NCBI GenBank assembly: GCA_047967505.1
Contig: CM106538.1
DNA length: 64,000 nt
Source: Dipteris shenzhenensis
Lineage: Eukaryota > Polypodiophyta > Polypodiopsida > Gleicheniales
Reading direction: 5' to 3' (one strand)
Position numbers and translations under genes: made by a program. Positions 53,805 through 64,000 of the stretch are shown piece after piece (position 1 is the first letter of the stretch; the number at the start of each line of letters is the position of its first letter). The notes under the pieces were generated by a model. That model saw nothing but the letters and a program-made list of their open reading frames with translations. It was not told the origin of the DNA and did not search any database.

Positions 53805-54120
53805 TCGAAGGCGAGAGCGGAGGTGGAGGTCAAAAGCGAGGGAGAGGGGCGGCGACAGAGGCGAGGGCGGAGGGCGGAGGGGGGGCAAGGGACGAGGGCG
53901 AGGGCAGAAAGCAGAGGGGCAGAGGGGCGAGGGGCGAGGGCAGAGGACGGAGGGGTGAGGGGCGAGGGGTGAGGCGGAGGGGCAGAGGGGCGAGGGGCGA
54001 AGGGGCGGAGGGGCGAGGGGCGGGGGCAGAGGGCTAAGGGCGGGGGGCAGAGGGGGGCGAGGGGCGGGGGTGGAGGGCTGAGGGGCGGGGTGTGGTGGCG
54101 AGCGGTGAGGGTCAAGGGGT
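53805..54120. repeat. GC-rich purine minisatellite (GAGGGGCGAGGGGCG type)
   Basis: About 300 bp are built of imperfect GAGGGGCGAGGGGCG, GGCAGAGG and GGGCGAGGG units, with G runs of three to six on the plus strand. It directly abuts the truncated Gypsy-2 integrase at about 54120. Long ORFs on both strands are artefacts of the repeat. Confidence 0.85.
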
Positions 54121-54501
54121 TTCCTACCATATGGCTCATGCAGCTCCTGAACTTGTACAGACCCATTGCTACGTTCCTTGATGACTTTGTATGGACCGGG
54201 GCTCGACAAAATCTATTCCCCACTTCTGAAACGAATGGATGGACATCACTGGGTGATGTTGCCCAGGATGCAAATCCTTCCTACCAAAGAATTGGCATGG
54301 TTCACAAGTTTTGCAATACAAAGTGACATCCTTGAACAAGGTCGGCCAATAGTATCCAGCATGTAAAATCTTCTTGGTTGTATAGTCACTAGCATAGTGG
54401 CCTCCACAAAATCCATCATGATAATGCTTCAATACCTTAGGTACTTCATCTGCATCAATGGCCCGTCTTAGTATCCCATCCATGCCTTGATGGTACAACA
54501 C
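54121..54501 (-). pseudogene. Gypsy-2 integrase remnant with core deletion
   Basis: The zinc-binding part is present (GMDGILRRAIDADEVPKVLK, HYHDGFCGGHYA, CKTCEPCQFFGRKD), and the first catalytic Asp follows in WGIDFVEP. The sequence then jumps to GPYKVIKERSNGSVQVQELH, losing about 700 bp with the second Asp and the Glu present in Gypsy-1. It ends at YGRK next to the minisatellite. Confidence 0.8.
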
Positions 54502-54779
54502 CCCATCAAAGAGGGTGTAGCGCCTACTATCTTTGCGGATCTTCTTTCTCTCATAGCTAGTACTTTCTGGAGGAAAGGAGAAAGTAGTTAGAAACCTATA
54601 GATACCGCCATACCATGGACACTTCTATGGCTGCTACAAGGGTTACATTGAGGCACTCCTCTAAATCAATCAAAGCATTCTTCAAGTTGGAACAACCCCT
54701 TTTTACAATTTTGAAAGAAAAATCTTATTCTTGTAGAACTGCCAACCATTTGGCCAACCGGCCCATGGGATTTGGTGAT

Positions 54780-55860
54780 TGAAGAACCTACTTTGCAAGA
54801 CCATTGCTTGAGATTATAATGAAGGACTTTCCAGCCACATAATGCTTAAATTTCTCAATGCAGAAAACCAAAGACAAGGCATGCTTGTCAGCCTTTGAGT
54901 AGTGTCATTCGGTGTCGAGCAATTGTCGAGAAGCAAATCAAACGGGATACATGAACCGATCCTCCCCTTGTTGGAGAAGAATACCTGCCAAAGTGTGCTC
55001 ACCAAACCTAGGATTAATATAGAAAGTCTTTGACCAATCTGGATTGTGTAGAATGGGTTTTGAAGCCAGAGCATTCTTGATTTGTGCAAACCCATGATCA
55101 CAATCCTCATCCCAAGAGAAATCAACCCCATCTTTTAATAGCATAGTCATGGGTCGTGTCAAAGCAGCATATTGATCAATGAAGCAGCAATAGTATCCTG
55201 CTAGATTAACAAATGAGTATACCTGACATTTGGTTGTTGGCGGGGAGAGCTTGAGGATGGCTTCTACCTTCTCAGGGTCAAGCTTGACACCCTCGGATGA
55301 GACAATATGTCCCAGTAACCTCCCTTGAGTGGCTCCAATGGTGCATTTCTCTCGGTTGAGACTGCCATTCGCATCATTAACCCTTTGGAAGGCCAACCTA
55401 ACCTTCATGAAGTGCTCCTTACGTGATGAGAATATACAAGAATCATCTAAAAACACCTCCAAGAAATCCCCCATATAAGAAGCAAACACCATCTGCATAA
55501 ATCTTTGAAAGGTCGCAAGAGCATTGGTGAGGCTAAATGGCATTACTTTGAATGCAAATGTCCCCCAGGGTGTGGCAAATGTGGTTTTAAGCACATCTTC
55601 TTCAGCAATTCTAATTTGATAAAACCCAGAGTAACCATCACAGAAAGTGTACATCTCATGACCACTTACCTTCTCAAGAATGAGGTCTTGAAAGGGAAGA
55701 GGATGATGGTCCCTCTTAGTGGCTGCATTGAGTTTCTTATAGTCGGCTGCCACTTGTTATTTTCCTTTGGGGTGACTACCACTGGTGAAACCCATTTAGT
55801 ATTGTGAAGTAGAATAATAAACCTAGCTTCTACAAGCTTTTGCAACTCCGAGCACAAAGC
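54780..55860 (-). pseudogene. Gypsy-2 reverse transcriptase and RNase H
   Basis: The frame 55753-54938 has AADYKKLNAATKRDHHPLPF, the first catalytic Asp in YTFCDGYSGFYQIRIAEED, TPWGTFAFKVMPFSLTNALA and the FLDD catalytic motif (residues 101-104, about 55451-55442). The RNase H connection (LLKDGVDFSWDEDCDHGFAQ) follows. An upstream piece (55857-55666) with TKWVSPVVVTPKENNKWQ is in another frame. Further in-frame stops follow below 54938. This segment is missing from Gypsy-1. Confidence 0.88.
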
Positions 55861-55925
55861 ATCGGCCTATAGGGGCCCTAATCTCCGATACTTCTAAGCC
55901 ACAGGCTTCGTATCAGGCTTCAGCT

Positions 55926-56735
55926 CTATCTTGTCTCTATGGTAGTCACATGGTGAAGGTGTTGGTAGCTAGTTGCAAAGAGGTCAAGGAAATCTTTGAA
56001 CATTTCTAGGAACTCCTCTTTCTCACTTGGAGTGAGGTCTGGGGAAAGCATAGATTCAAGCTGTTGAGGATGAGCTATTACCTTTTCTGCATGTGGCGGG
56101 GTCGGAGACACCCCCATCATGTAAACCTCCTCCTCTGAGAACTCCTCCCCCTTGTCTGATTCTTCCATTGATTCAGATACTGAGGATGAGAGAGTATCAC
56201 TGTCTTGCTCCTCTTCTTCTTCTAGTTCCATGGCACCTAGTTGCACTAGGATCTTCTCCTTAGAAGCACCAAAAGACATGTGTCCTATCTTCCAATAGCT
56301 GACTGCATCACTCTTTCTCAACCATGGTCTCTCGAGTATGGCTGGGTAACTCCTACCTGTATCTTCAATGTCCACTACATAGAAATCGACGGTGGTGCTC
56401 AACCCATTGACAGTGATGGGCAAATCCTCAATGACTCCTAGGGTGGTGAGTCATCGACCATCTGCTACCTTGATTCAAGTGGAGGAACGCCTTGTACATT
56501 TCAAATTCAATTTCTTCATGATTCGGGGCACCATGATATTGCATGCAGCTCCCCCATCAACACACACATTTTTGACACGGCAATTATCTATGATGACATC
56601 GACTGTCTGTGGGTGCCGATCAATTTCTTTAGAGATAGAAGATACCTCTCTTACCTTTCCCTTTTTCTTGTTCCTCCTTGTTAAGAGCCCTTGCTATAGC
56701 TCACGTCTCACCTTAGGGCTTAATGCTATTAGTTA
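55926..56735 (-). pseudogene. Gypsy-2 protease and acidic linker
   Basis: The protease region corresponds to Gypsy-1 6530-6932 and extends past it: LPITVNGLSTTVDFYVVDIE, AILERPWLRKSDAV, then YWKIGHMSFGASKEKILVQL. An acidic linker follows (EEEEEQDSDTLSSS) and a segment before the RT (SEKEEFLEMFKDFLDLFA). A frameshift near 56425 separates the active-site side. Continuity past DAVS proves where Gypsy-1 was interrupted. Confidence 0.8.
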
Positions 56736-57368
56736 AGGGAGCGTGATGCTCAAAGAACGATGAGCAAGGTCCTGAATGATTGAATAGTCTTCTTGCCCCG
56801 AGCCGATGGGAAAATCTGAGGGTGACCACTTACTCCTATGAGTTCTTTTAGTCTTCTCTATTGGTGGGTCTGCCATCTCAGCATCTGAGGGCTCTGAGAA
56901 GGACACCTTCTTCCTGGGGCAGCCTGGTCCATGGTTTGGAGAGGGGTCCGAGGTGGTACGACTTCTTTTCCCAAGGTCAAGTATCTCTACATCAGAATCC
57001 TCAGTGCTAGATTCACTTAGAAGATTCACCCTTGGAATATTGGGACATTCCATGTGATAATGACCTTTCTGGTGGCACTCGTAGCATATAACATTAGCTT
57101 GGTCTCTTGGAGGGCGGTTGGCTTGATTTCTGATGCCCACCACCTCAAGCCAAAGATCATTCAGGGCCTTGGCTAGGTCATTAACTCCGGGTTCTTTTGC
57201 AGGAGAGGCCTCTTTAGCTGGAGGGGCCGAGGGAGTAGAAAGGAGGGGGGCTCGTGGGCAAGGCTGGGAAAATCTTTGAGGCAGAGGGTGAAGAGAAAGA
57301 GAAGAAGAAGAAGAGAAGAGAGGGGGGCATGGAATCTGTAACAGCTTTGCAGAAACCCAAAAAAACAA
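56733..57368 (-). pseudogene. gag: Gypsy-2 gag C-terminal half with intact CCHC knuckle
   Basis: A minus-strand frame open over 211 codons includes a proline-rich start, PGVNDLAKALNDLWLEVVGI, a complete zinc knuckle CYECHQKGHYHMECPN (about 57090-57045) and KKVSFSEPSDAEMADPPIEK. It matches Gypsy-1 5990-6515 but without stops. The N-terminal gag core present in Gypsy-1 is missing here, replaced by leader sequence up to the LTR. Confidence 0.85.
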
Positions 57369-57685
57369 TCCGTGACCAGAAGATGCAGGAGCCCAGAAAA
57401 ATGTCGAGATCTATCCGCGATGCATGCGGGTGTACACAGTGGATGGACAAATGCGCACGCGAGAGCACAGATGTAGTTCTGCAACTGCGATCGGCGGTAC
57501 GAGCAAAAGATTCGCAGCTAGAATACACGTGGGAATCGTAAGCAAAAAGTAGGCCGCCGACTGGAAGCGCAGAAGCAGGGTGGTTTTGCAGCCATAGAGA
57601 CAGGGAAGGCATGCAGTTTGGAGGTGCAAAAGAAGAGAACTACACATGGAAGAGGCCGCAGTGCCACACCCAGTCATAGGAGTAA
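57369..57685 (-). other. Gypsy-2 untranslated leader
   Basis: Between the PBS and the gag remnant lies about 300 bp without a supported coding region. Plus- and minus-strand ORFs here have no recognisable domains. Confidence 0.5.
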
Positions 57686-57699
57686 CAGATTTTATACCA
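57686..57699 (-). other. Degenerate Gypsy-2 primer binding site
   Basis: On the minus strand TGGTATAAAATCTG lies five bases after the probable LTR end. It resembles the tRNA-Met site TGGTATCAGAGC but has several changes. Confidence 0.4.
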
Positions 57700-57704
57700 C
57701 TGGC

Positions 57705-58719
57705 TGTGGAGATTTCGATGTTAGTAGCCACACCATTTTTATTAGCCAGAAAAGAAATCAGGACCAAATGCTAGGGGCTAAGCATGGCGATGCTTGAGGG
57801 CCATAGAGGAAAGGAGAATGTGAGGGTGAAACATTATCATGGGAGGGGAAAAGGAATTAGAAGGGGAGGGAATAAAGAGGGAGACTATGACACAAGGGGA
57901 AAGGGAGAGGGGGAAGAGAAGCACGTACATGATGGGAGGAGGAATGTAAAGATGGAGACATCAAGGGAAGAGGACCATGCTTTATTTTGAAAGGAATGGA
58001 AGGGAGAAATCAAAGTACTAGCTAGGTGGCTTTACAAGAATGAGCATGTCTCATCAAGGAATAGCCCCGTCCTTTTATAGCCAAGAGAGAGGGTCTCTCC
58101 CAATAAATGCATCCTCCCACATGCATGGTGTGTGTGGAAGAGTCTCCCATGTGGGCTAGGCGGTTATGCACTCTCAATTATGTGCGATAACACTTGGCCA
58201 CATTTTTCCACATATATCAACTTCCATATCCCAAGTCTATGATACTCCCTTGATCTCTTCCCAATTTTATAATACGTTCAAACATCTAGAAGGACAAGTG
58301 GAGGGTTGGTACAAGGAATCTTGCCACCTCATCCTACTTTCCCCATTATTTAACTTGCATCCTTGGACTATCTATACCTCCCCCACATGGGCCTATCCTA
58401 TATGGAGGGAATAACCCAATATAATATCCATCTCCACCTATTTTATATTACTTCTCCCATGGACTTTGAGCCATATCTCACTAAATGTAGCCTAGGTGGA
58501 GGGGTGGCACATGGAGGAGCCATGCCACCTTATATTTTATAATATTACTACCATGGATCACACCTTATGGGTCCTCTTACGTGGAAGGGTGGCACATGGT
58601 CATGCCCTGCCACCTCAACCCTCGGCCCTATGCACACCATATTTTATTATACTATTGCCACACATACAAACACACACACATATTAATGCCTTTTTCCTTA
58701 GACAAATTTATCCATAACA
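57705..58719 (-). repeat. 5' LTR of Gypsy-2
   Basis: On the minus strand it runs from TGTTATGGATAAATTTG to ...ATCTCCACA and aligns with the Gypsy-1 3' LTR at 12817-13737. It is about 95 bp longer. The extra sequence includes a TATA box that Gypsy-1 lacks. The inner end is less certain than the outer. Confidence 0.75.
58071..58080 (-). promoter_or_regulatory. TATA box in the Gypsy-2 LTR
   Basis: The minus strand reads CTATAAAAGG, a near-consensus plant TATA box in the U3 part of the LTR. The matching segment is deleted in the Gypsy-1 LTR. Confidence 0.55.
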
Positions 58720-58751
<32 letters not shown>

Positions 58752-58754
58752 ATA

Positions 58755-61700
58755 CCCATTTTGAGTAGTAAACAGATTTCACACACACAAACACTATTTC
58801 TTTACACACACACACACACATGTATACTTTTCCAACTATCAATTATTATTTTATGTATCCCCCGTGCAATCACTTATTCACTCCTTACTCCACATGTGAC
58901 TTAAACTTCACTGGTGGCTTAAATTTTTTTAATTATCTAATAATCCATATTCTTGTCTATATTCCTAGGTAAAGCGATAACAAGTTCGAGAAAACAGGGA
59001 TTATCTGTCTACCCAAATGTAACTATGATGTTCTAACTCCTAGTTTGTTTGGATGGTGGCAAGTAAGTGGACCCTGACCTCGGAACCTGGAATGGCTGAG
59101 GATTTGACATCTTTTTTCAATATTATGTTTTTCAAACTCAATATTATTAAAAATTCTTAATTTTGATCGAATTCTTTGCAAACTCTAGTTGTTGCGTTTT
59201 TCAATTTAGATGTCTCAAACCTTTTTTCCTTATATGTTTTCCTTTTCTTACTTTTTATCCAATTGATGGAATTAATTGTATGGCTCAATTATTGATGGGA
59301 ATTTTTAATCTAAACATACACTTTGATTTCCCAATTAGCCTTTGGTCGCGGACAACTAATTCACATCTAGTGGGATAAGTCTTTAGCATGGATAACCCTA
59401 GTCATTTTGTGATCCCCCTTATTTTTTACTTTTTATATCTATCTTATAGACGTGGTTTACGCATTTACTAGTGGCATCATTTTTTTCATTTTGACACTTA
59501 TCATACTGATCCACTTTTATTCACTTGCTAGCAGTAAGTGGGGAATGAGTTCCACATGGTGGGCTCAATTCCCACCATGTGGTCTTACCCTCTAGGTTGG
59601 GGATGGTGGGCCACACGCACACACACACACATGCCCATTTTGATTAATAAACATATCTCATGCACAAAGACACTTATTTCTTTACACACACACCTGTATA
59701 CTTTTCTAACTATGAATTATTCTTTTATGTACTTCCTATGAAATCAATCATTCGCTCCTTACTCCACTTGTGACTTAAACTTCACTTGTGGCTTTTTTAA
59801 TTAATTATCTAAGAGCCCATATGGTTGTCTTTATTCCTAGGTGAAGCGATAACATGCCGGGGAAAATGGGCATTGCCTATCTACCTAAACGTAACTTTGA
59901 TGTTCTAACACCTAGTTTGTTTGCATCATGGCAGATAAGTGGACCTTGACCTTGAAACCTAGATTGCCTGAGGGTTGAACATCTTTTTTCAATATTATGT
60001 TTGTCAAACTCAATATTATTAAAATTTCTTAAATTTGATCAAAATCTTTGCAAACTCTAGTTGTTGCATTTTTCAACTTAGATGTCTTAGACATTTTTTC
60101 CTTATATGTTTTTCTTTTTTGACTTTTTATCCAATTGATGGAATTAATTGTATGGTTCAATTATTGATGGGAATTTTGAATCTCAACACACACTTTGATT
60201 TTCCAACTAGACTTTGGTTGGGGCTAGTGCCATACAGCTAACTAACATCCATTGGATAATTCTTTAGCATGGATAATCCTTAGGCATTTTGTGATCCCCC
60301 TTATTTTTAACTATTTATATATATTTTGCAGAAGTGGTTTAGGCATTTACTAGTGGTATCATTTTTTCATTTTGATACTCATCATACAGATCCACTTTGA
60401 TTCACTTGTTATCAATAGGTGGCAATCCCCACCATGTGGTTTTACCCTCTGGGTTGGGGGTTGGGCCACACACACATACCCATTTTGATTTAGTAAACAT
60501 GTCTCACACACAGAGACACTTATTTCTTTACACACACACACATGTATAAGTTTCTATCTATGAATTATTATTTTATGTACTGTGAAATCACTCATTTGCT
60601 CCTTACTCCACTTGTGACTTAAACTTCACTTGTGGCTTCTTTTTTAAAAATATTAATTATCTAAGAGTCCATATGGTTGTCTATATTCCTAGGTAAAGTG
60701 ATAACAAGCTGAGAAAACGGGCATTACCTGTCTACTCAAATGTAACTATGATGTTCTAAGACCTAGTTTGTTTGGATGGTGGCAGGTAAGTGGACCCAAA
60801 CCTTAGAACGTGGACTGCCTAAGGATTCATCGTCTTTTTTCAATATTATGTTTGTCTAACTCAATATTATTAAAATTTCTCAATTTTAATTGAAAGTTTT
60901 GCAAACTCTAGTTGTTGCATTTTTCAACTTAGATGTCTCAAACATTTTTTCCTTATATGTTTTCTTTTTTTAACCTTTTATCGAATTGATGAAATTAATT
61001 GTATGGCTCAATTATTTGTGGAATTTTTTAATCTAAACACACACTTTAATTTCCCAACTAGACTTTGGTCGAGCTAGTGCCATACATTTAATTCACATCC
61101 ATTGGATAAATCTTTAGCATGGATAAATCCCTAGTCATTTTGTGATCCACCTTAGTTTTTACCATTTATATCTATTTTTCAAAAGTGGTTTACACATTTA
61201 CTAGTGGCATCATTTTTTCATTTTGACACTTATCATACAGATCTACTTTTATTCACTTGCTATCAGTAGTTGGGGAGTGATTTCCACATGGTGGGCTTAC
61301 TCCCCACCATGTGATCTTATCCTCGGGGTTGGGGGTGGGCCACACATACACACAAACACACATACCCATTTTGATTAGTAAGCATATCTCACACACACAG
61401 GCATGTATTTCTTCACACACACACACACCCCTACACACACACACACATGTATCTTTTTCTAACTATGACTTATTCTTTTATGTACCCCCCGTGAAATCAC
61501 TCATTTGCTCCTTACTCCACTTGTGACATAAACTTCACTTGTGGCTTTAATCATCTAAGAATCCATATTGTTGTCTACATTCCTAGGTAAAGTGATAAAC
61601 AAGCCAAGGAAAACAGGCATTACATGTCCACCCAAATGTAACTATGATGTTCTAACACCTAGTTTGTTTGGATGATGGCAAGTAAGTGGACTTCGACCTC

Positions 61701-62023
61701 GAAACCTGGACTGCCTAAGGATTGGACGTCTTTTTTCAATATTATGTTTGTCAAACTCAATATTATTCAAAATTTCTAATTTTTATCGTCAAGAGTTTTG
61801 CAAACTCTAGTTCTTGCATTTTTCAACTTAGATGTCTCAAACATTTTTTCCTTGTTTAACTTTTTATCCAATTGATGGAATTAATTGTATGGCTCAATAA
61901 TTGATGGGAATTTTTTAATCTAAGCACACACTTTGATTTCCCAACTAGCCTTTGGTTGTGGGCTAGTGCCATACAATTAATTCACATCCATTAGATATTT
62001 CTTTAGCATGGATAATCCCTAGT
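58755..62023. repeat. Tandem array of a unit of about 845-887 bp (three full copies and one partial)
   Basis: Successive copies begin at CCCATTTTGA(G/T)TAGTAAACA-type sequence at 58755, 59634, 60479 and 61366, giving periods of 879, 845 and 887 bp; the last is cut at about 62023. Each unit has a CA tract, CTCCTTACTCCACTTGTGAC, CTAGGTAAAG(C/T)GATAAC, ATGATGTTCTAACACCTAG, CAATATTATGTTTGTCAAAC, CCAATTGATGGAATTAATTG and TCTTTAGCATGGATAA. A 12-bp hairpin (CCACATGGTGGG) lies near the end of units one and three. There is no coding capacity. The copies are diverged, so the array is old. Confidence 0.92.
59552..59582. repeat. 12-bp perfect hairpin in the tandem unit
   Basis: CCACATGGTGGG (59552-59563) and CCCACCATGTGG (59571-59582) are perfect inverted arms around a 7-base loop. 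A near-identical hairpin occurs near 61284-61312. In the second unit (around 60425) the left arm is deleted, which helps explain its shorter period. Confidence 0.85.
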
Positions 62024-62290
62024 TACTTTAAATGGTGCATATCATGTTGGAATCATTGATTGGGGTATGGCACAAGACATTGAAAAAGAGCCTAGAAAGG
62101 CTTTCAAAAAATTGAAGCACTTGCCAAGCAAGAATTTAGAGGATTGGCATTGATGGCGGATCTAGGAATGCGAGCATGAACATGCTTGAAAACATTGGTT
62201 TGCACTGGAACTGCAAAATTTTTCAAGAAGAGGTAGATATAGTTCAAGACACTTTTGCCCTTGGTTGGATTATTAGTGAAATGATCCACT
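62024..62290 (+). other. Unassigned junction sequence
   Basis: This lies between the tandem array and the start of Copia-2 gag homology. Frames such as GMAQDIEKEPRKAFKKLKHL look partly coding but match neither Copia-1 nor any family I recognise. Confidence 0.3.
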
Positions 62291-62357
62291 TCTTTCATTA
62301 CCATCCTCATGGGATACTTTTCGTACTGCTATCAGGAACTCTACACCTGGTAGAGCA

Positions 62358-62909
62358 TTGAACTTTGATGATGTGGTTGGTAGCTTGTTGGCTGAGGAGA
62401 TTAGACAGAAGTCAATGGAAGGCAACAAGCAGGATGCAACCTTAAATGTGCAAAGGGGCAGATCACAGTCGAGGGGGAAGTTTCAAGAAAGAGGAAAGTC
62501 CCATAGCAAGTCTAGGGCACAGAAGATTAAGTGTCACCATTGTGGCAAGAAGGGCCACATGAAAAAGGATTGCTACAAGCTTAAAAGAGAGCAAAAGGAT
62601 AAGAAAAAGAATGCAAATTGGGGTGCAAATCAAAAGGAAGAGAGTCCAAGGGAGGACAAAGGAAAAGTGAAGATCGAGGAGATCAATGCAGTCACACATG
62701 ATAGTGACAATGACATTCTCTTCATGTCTAGTTTATCTACAAAGTTGCTTACCACTTCAGATGATGCATATTCCCAAGATTGGATTTTGGATTTTGGTGC
62801 TTCATTCCATGTTACTCCCCATAGGGAATGGTTCTCCACTTATGATAGTGGAAAGACAGGTTGTGTGCATCTTGGAAATGACTATCCATGTGACAATGGG
62901 AGTAGGTGA
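62358..62909 (+). pseudogene. gag: Copia-2 gag end and protease start
   Basis: An open frame includes LNFDDVVGSLLAEEIRQKSM, the knuckle CHHCGKKGHMKKDCYK (62532-62579) and a lysine-rich, acidic region. The protease start follows: QDWILDFGASFHVTPHREWF. The usual DSGAS reads DFGAS here. A small deletion near 62892, relative to Copia-1 (GACATAGTGGGA there), shifts the frame, after which protease continues in another frame to about 63170. Confidence 0.85.
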
Positions 62910-63170
62910 CATAAAGCTTTCTTTTGCAAATGGGTTTGCATTTATTTTGAAAAATGTGAGACATGTGCCTAAGCTGACCAAGAGTCTCATTTCAACGTGT
63001 CAGCTAGATGAATCTAGTTTTCAGACCATCTTTGGTTCTGAGAGTTGGAAAATTGAGAAGGGCTCTATGCTTTTGGCCAAGGGTGCCAAGTGTGGGACTT
63101 TGTATCCCTTACATGTATCAGGGGTGTTTGATCATGTTGTTGCAATAACCGAGCAGCCAAGCACTTCTTT

Positions 63171-63776
63171 ATGGCATTGCCAATTGGGCCATATGAGCCA
63201 AAATGGGATAAAGAGTTTGAAAAGCTTGATTTTGTGCATTCAAACATATGTGGTCCCATGGCTACATGGTCATTAAGCGGCACTAAATACTATGTGACAT
63301 TCAGTGATGATGCAACTAGGAAAGTGTGGGCTTATGCTACAACTCATAAGATTGATGTGTTTCAGGTATTTCAAAAATGGCTGGCCTTGGTTAAGAATCA
63401 GTCAGGTAGAATGCTTAAATGCCTATGGACTGACAATGGTGGAGAGTATCTCTCTCATGACTTTCAACATTTCTGTGATACACATGGGATTAAGAGGGAG
63501 CTCACATCCTCTCATACTCCAGAGCAAAATCCAGTTGCAAAAAAGATGAACCGTACCATTCAAGAAAGGTTGCAATGTATGCTTTCCAATGCAAGTCTTT
63601 CTGGTGGTTTTTGGGCTGAGGCAATGAAGACTGTAGTGCATGTGATCAATAGATCACCTAGTAAGAGTTTGGATGGTGGTATTCCTAAAAAGGCAAGGAG
63701 TGGCAAGAAGCCCTCTTACTCTCATTTGTGTATATTTGGGTGTGAGGCATATGCACATGTGCCAAAAGAGCTTTGA
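63171..63776 (+). pseudogene. Copia-2 integrase core
   Basis: The core is open for 201 codons: FSDDATRKVWAYATTHKIDV, WTDNGGEYLSHDFQHFCDTH and NPVAKKMNRTIQERLQCML. The catalytic Glu (E in AEKMNRT of Copia-1) is Lys here (63536 region, GAA to AAA). About 150 bp of the zinc finger are missing between HMSQNG and KEFEKL compared with Copia-1. A TGA at 63774-63776 ends the frame before RKCIF; the tail continues in another frame to the window edge. Confidence 0.85.
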
Positions 63777-64000
63777 AAGAAGCTAGATCCTAAGTCTAGG
63801 AAATGCATTTTTTGGGTTATGGTGAAAGTGGAGGGATGGGCTATCGTCTCTGGGATCCAGAAGCAAAGAAGATCATACGCAGCCATGATGTAGCCTTCAA
63901 TGAGAAGAAGATGCATAAGGCACCCATGAGGGATATGGAAATGAGGAGAATCACTTTCCATGACGTCAATCCACCTGCATATGTTGCTAGACAGCAAGCC

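Larger units (their letters stand above)
54121..58719 (-). mobile_element. Gypsy-2 LTR retrotransposon, 3'-truncated
   Basis: On the minus strand the order is 5' LTR (58719-57705), PBS, partial gag, protease, acidic linker, reverse transcriptase, RNase H and a deleted integrase ending at 54121 in minisatellite. It belongs to the same family as Gypsy-1 and supplies the segment (56298-54836) missing there. The 3' LTR is absent. It is inactive. Confidence 0.88.
62291..64000 (+). mobile_element. Copia-2 LTR retrotransposon, 5'-truncated, running off the right edge
   Basis: The sequence aligns with Copia-1 from the end of the gag UBN2 domain through protease into integrase, on the opposite strand. 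The gag N-terminus and 5' LTR are missing. The element continues past 64000. Frameshifts at about 62905 and 63250 and other damage make it inactive. Confidence 0.88.

Noticed and set aside
52977-54223. ORFs of 80-180 codons on both strands
   Set aside because: Proline/serine or glycine/arginine/glutamate products of C/T-rich and GAGGGGCG repeats; mutually overlapping on both strands.
58166-58904. Plus-strand ORFs of 73-107 codons over the Gypsy-2 LTR
   Set aside because: Equivalent frames appear on the minus strand of the Gypsy-1 LTR. They arise from the LTR sequence and its CA tract, with no coding evidence.
58755-62023. CRISPR-like or satellite-with-spacers interpretation of the array
   Set aside because: Units are about 870 bp, contiguous and diverged, in plant DNA; there are no short repeats with unique spacers.

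Overview
This looks like nuclear DNA from a land plant, most likely a fern. There are no operons or bacterial signals. Coding density is very low, LTR retrotransposons primed by initiator tRNA-Met are common, microsatellites are long, and there is one long PLS-type pentatricopeptide repeat (PPR) gene. The style of that PPR gene (near-identical modules with 'MYTKCGSMEDA' and 'GRAIHS' signatures, almost no introns) is what I associate with fern PPR families. The fern assignment is inference; the plant assignment is firm.

Layout. 1-3.4 kb: two probable exons of a host gene entering from the left edge, separated by a 3.1 kb intron full of degenerate inverted repeats. 3.4-3.8 kb: AT-rich minisatellite. 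4.0-5.1 kb: decayed MULE/SWIM-type transposase (minus). 5.3-13.7 kb: Gypsy-1 (plus), interrupted by a Copia-1 element on the minus strand (6.9-11.3 kb) that sits where about 1.46 kb of Gypsy reverse transcriptase should be. 13.7-21.7 kb: mostly unassigned DNA with a possible NLR relic, a Copia-3 gag fragment (17.2-18.1 kb) and small ORFs. 21.7-24.4 kb: decayed minus-strand coding region with a possible methyltransferase-like end. 24.9-27.7 kb: palindromic foldback repeats and a fragment resembling the hemerythrin domain of BRUTUS-type ubiquitin ligases. 29.0-31.3 kb: a complete, LTR-bounded, gag-only Copia element with a 5-bp target duplication. 34.2-37.3 kb: the PPR gene, split by an apparent 22-bp deletion. 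37.6-41.8 kb: Gypsy-3 gag and integrase remnants followed by a coiled-coil coding region. 42.3-47.2 kb: strongly pyrimidine-rich DNA. 47.25-52.80 kb: a full-length but mutated Copia-5 element with both LTRs, PBS, PPT and TATA boxes. 53.0-54.1 kb: pyrimidine-rich DNA, a (TG)n tract and a GC-rich minisatellite. 54.1-58.7 kb: Gypsy-2 (minus), same family as Gypsy-1. 58.7-62.0 kb: tandem array of a unit of about 850-890 bp. 62.3-64.0 kb: Copia-2, same family as Copia-1, running off the right edge.

How it fits together. The window is a graveyard of nested and truncated transposable elements around one recognisable host-type gene (PPR) and the edge of another. Many in-frame stops are what C-to-T or G-to-A change would produce at CAG, CGA or TGG codons, as expected for methylated, silenced DNA. 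No element here appears able to move by itself. The PPR protein would normally act in RNA processing in organelles; its frame is broken in this copy.
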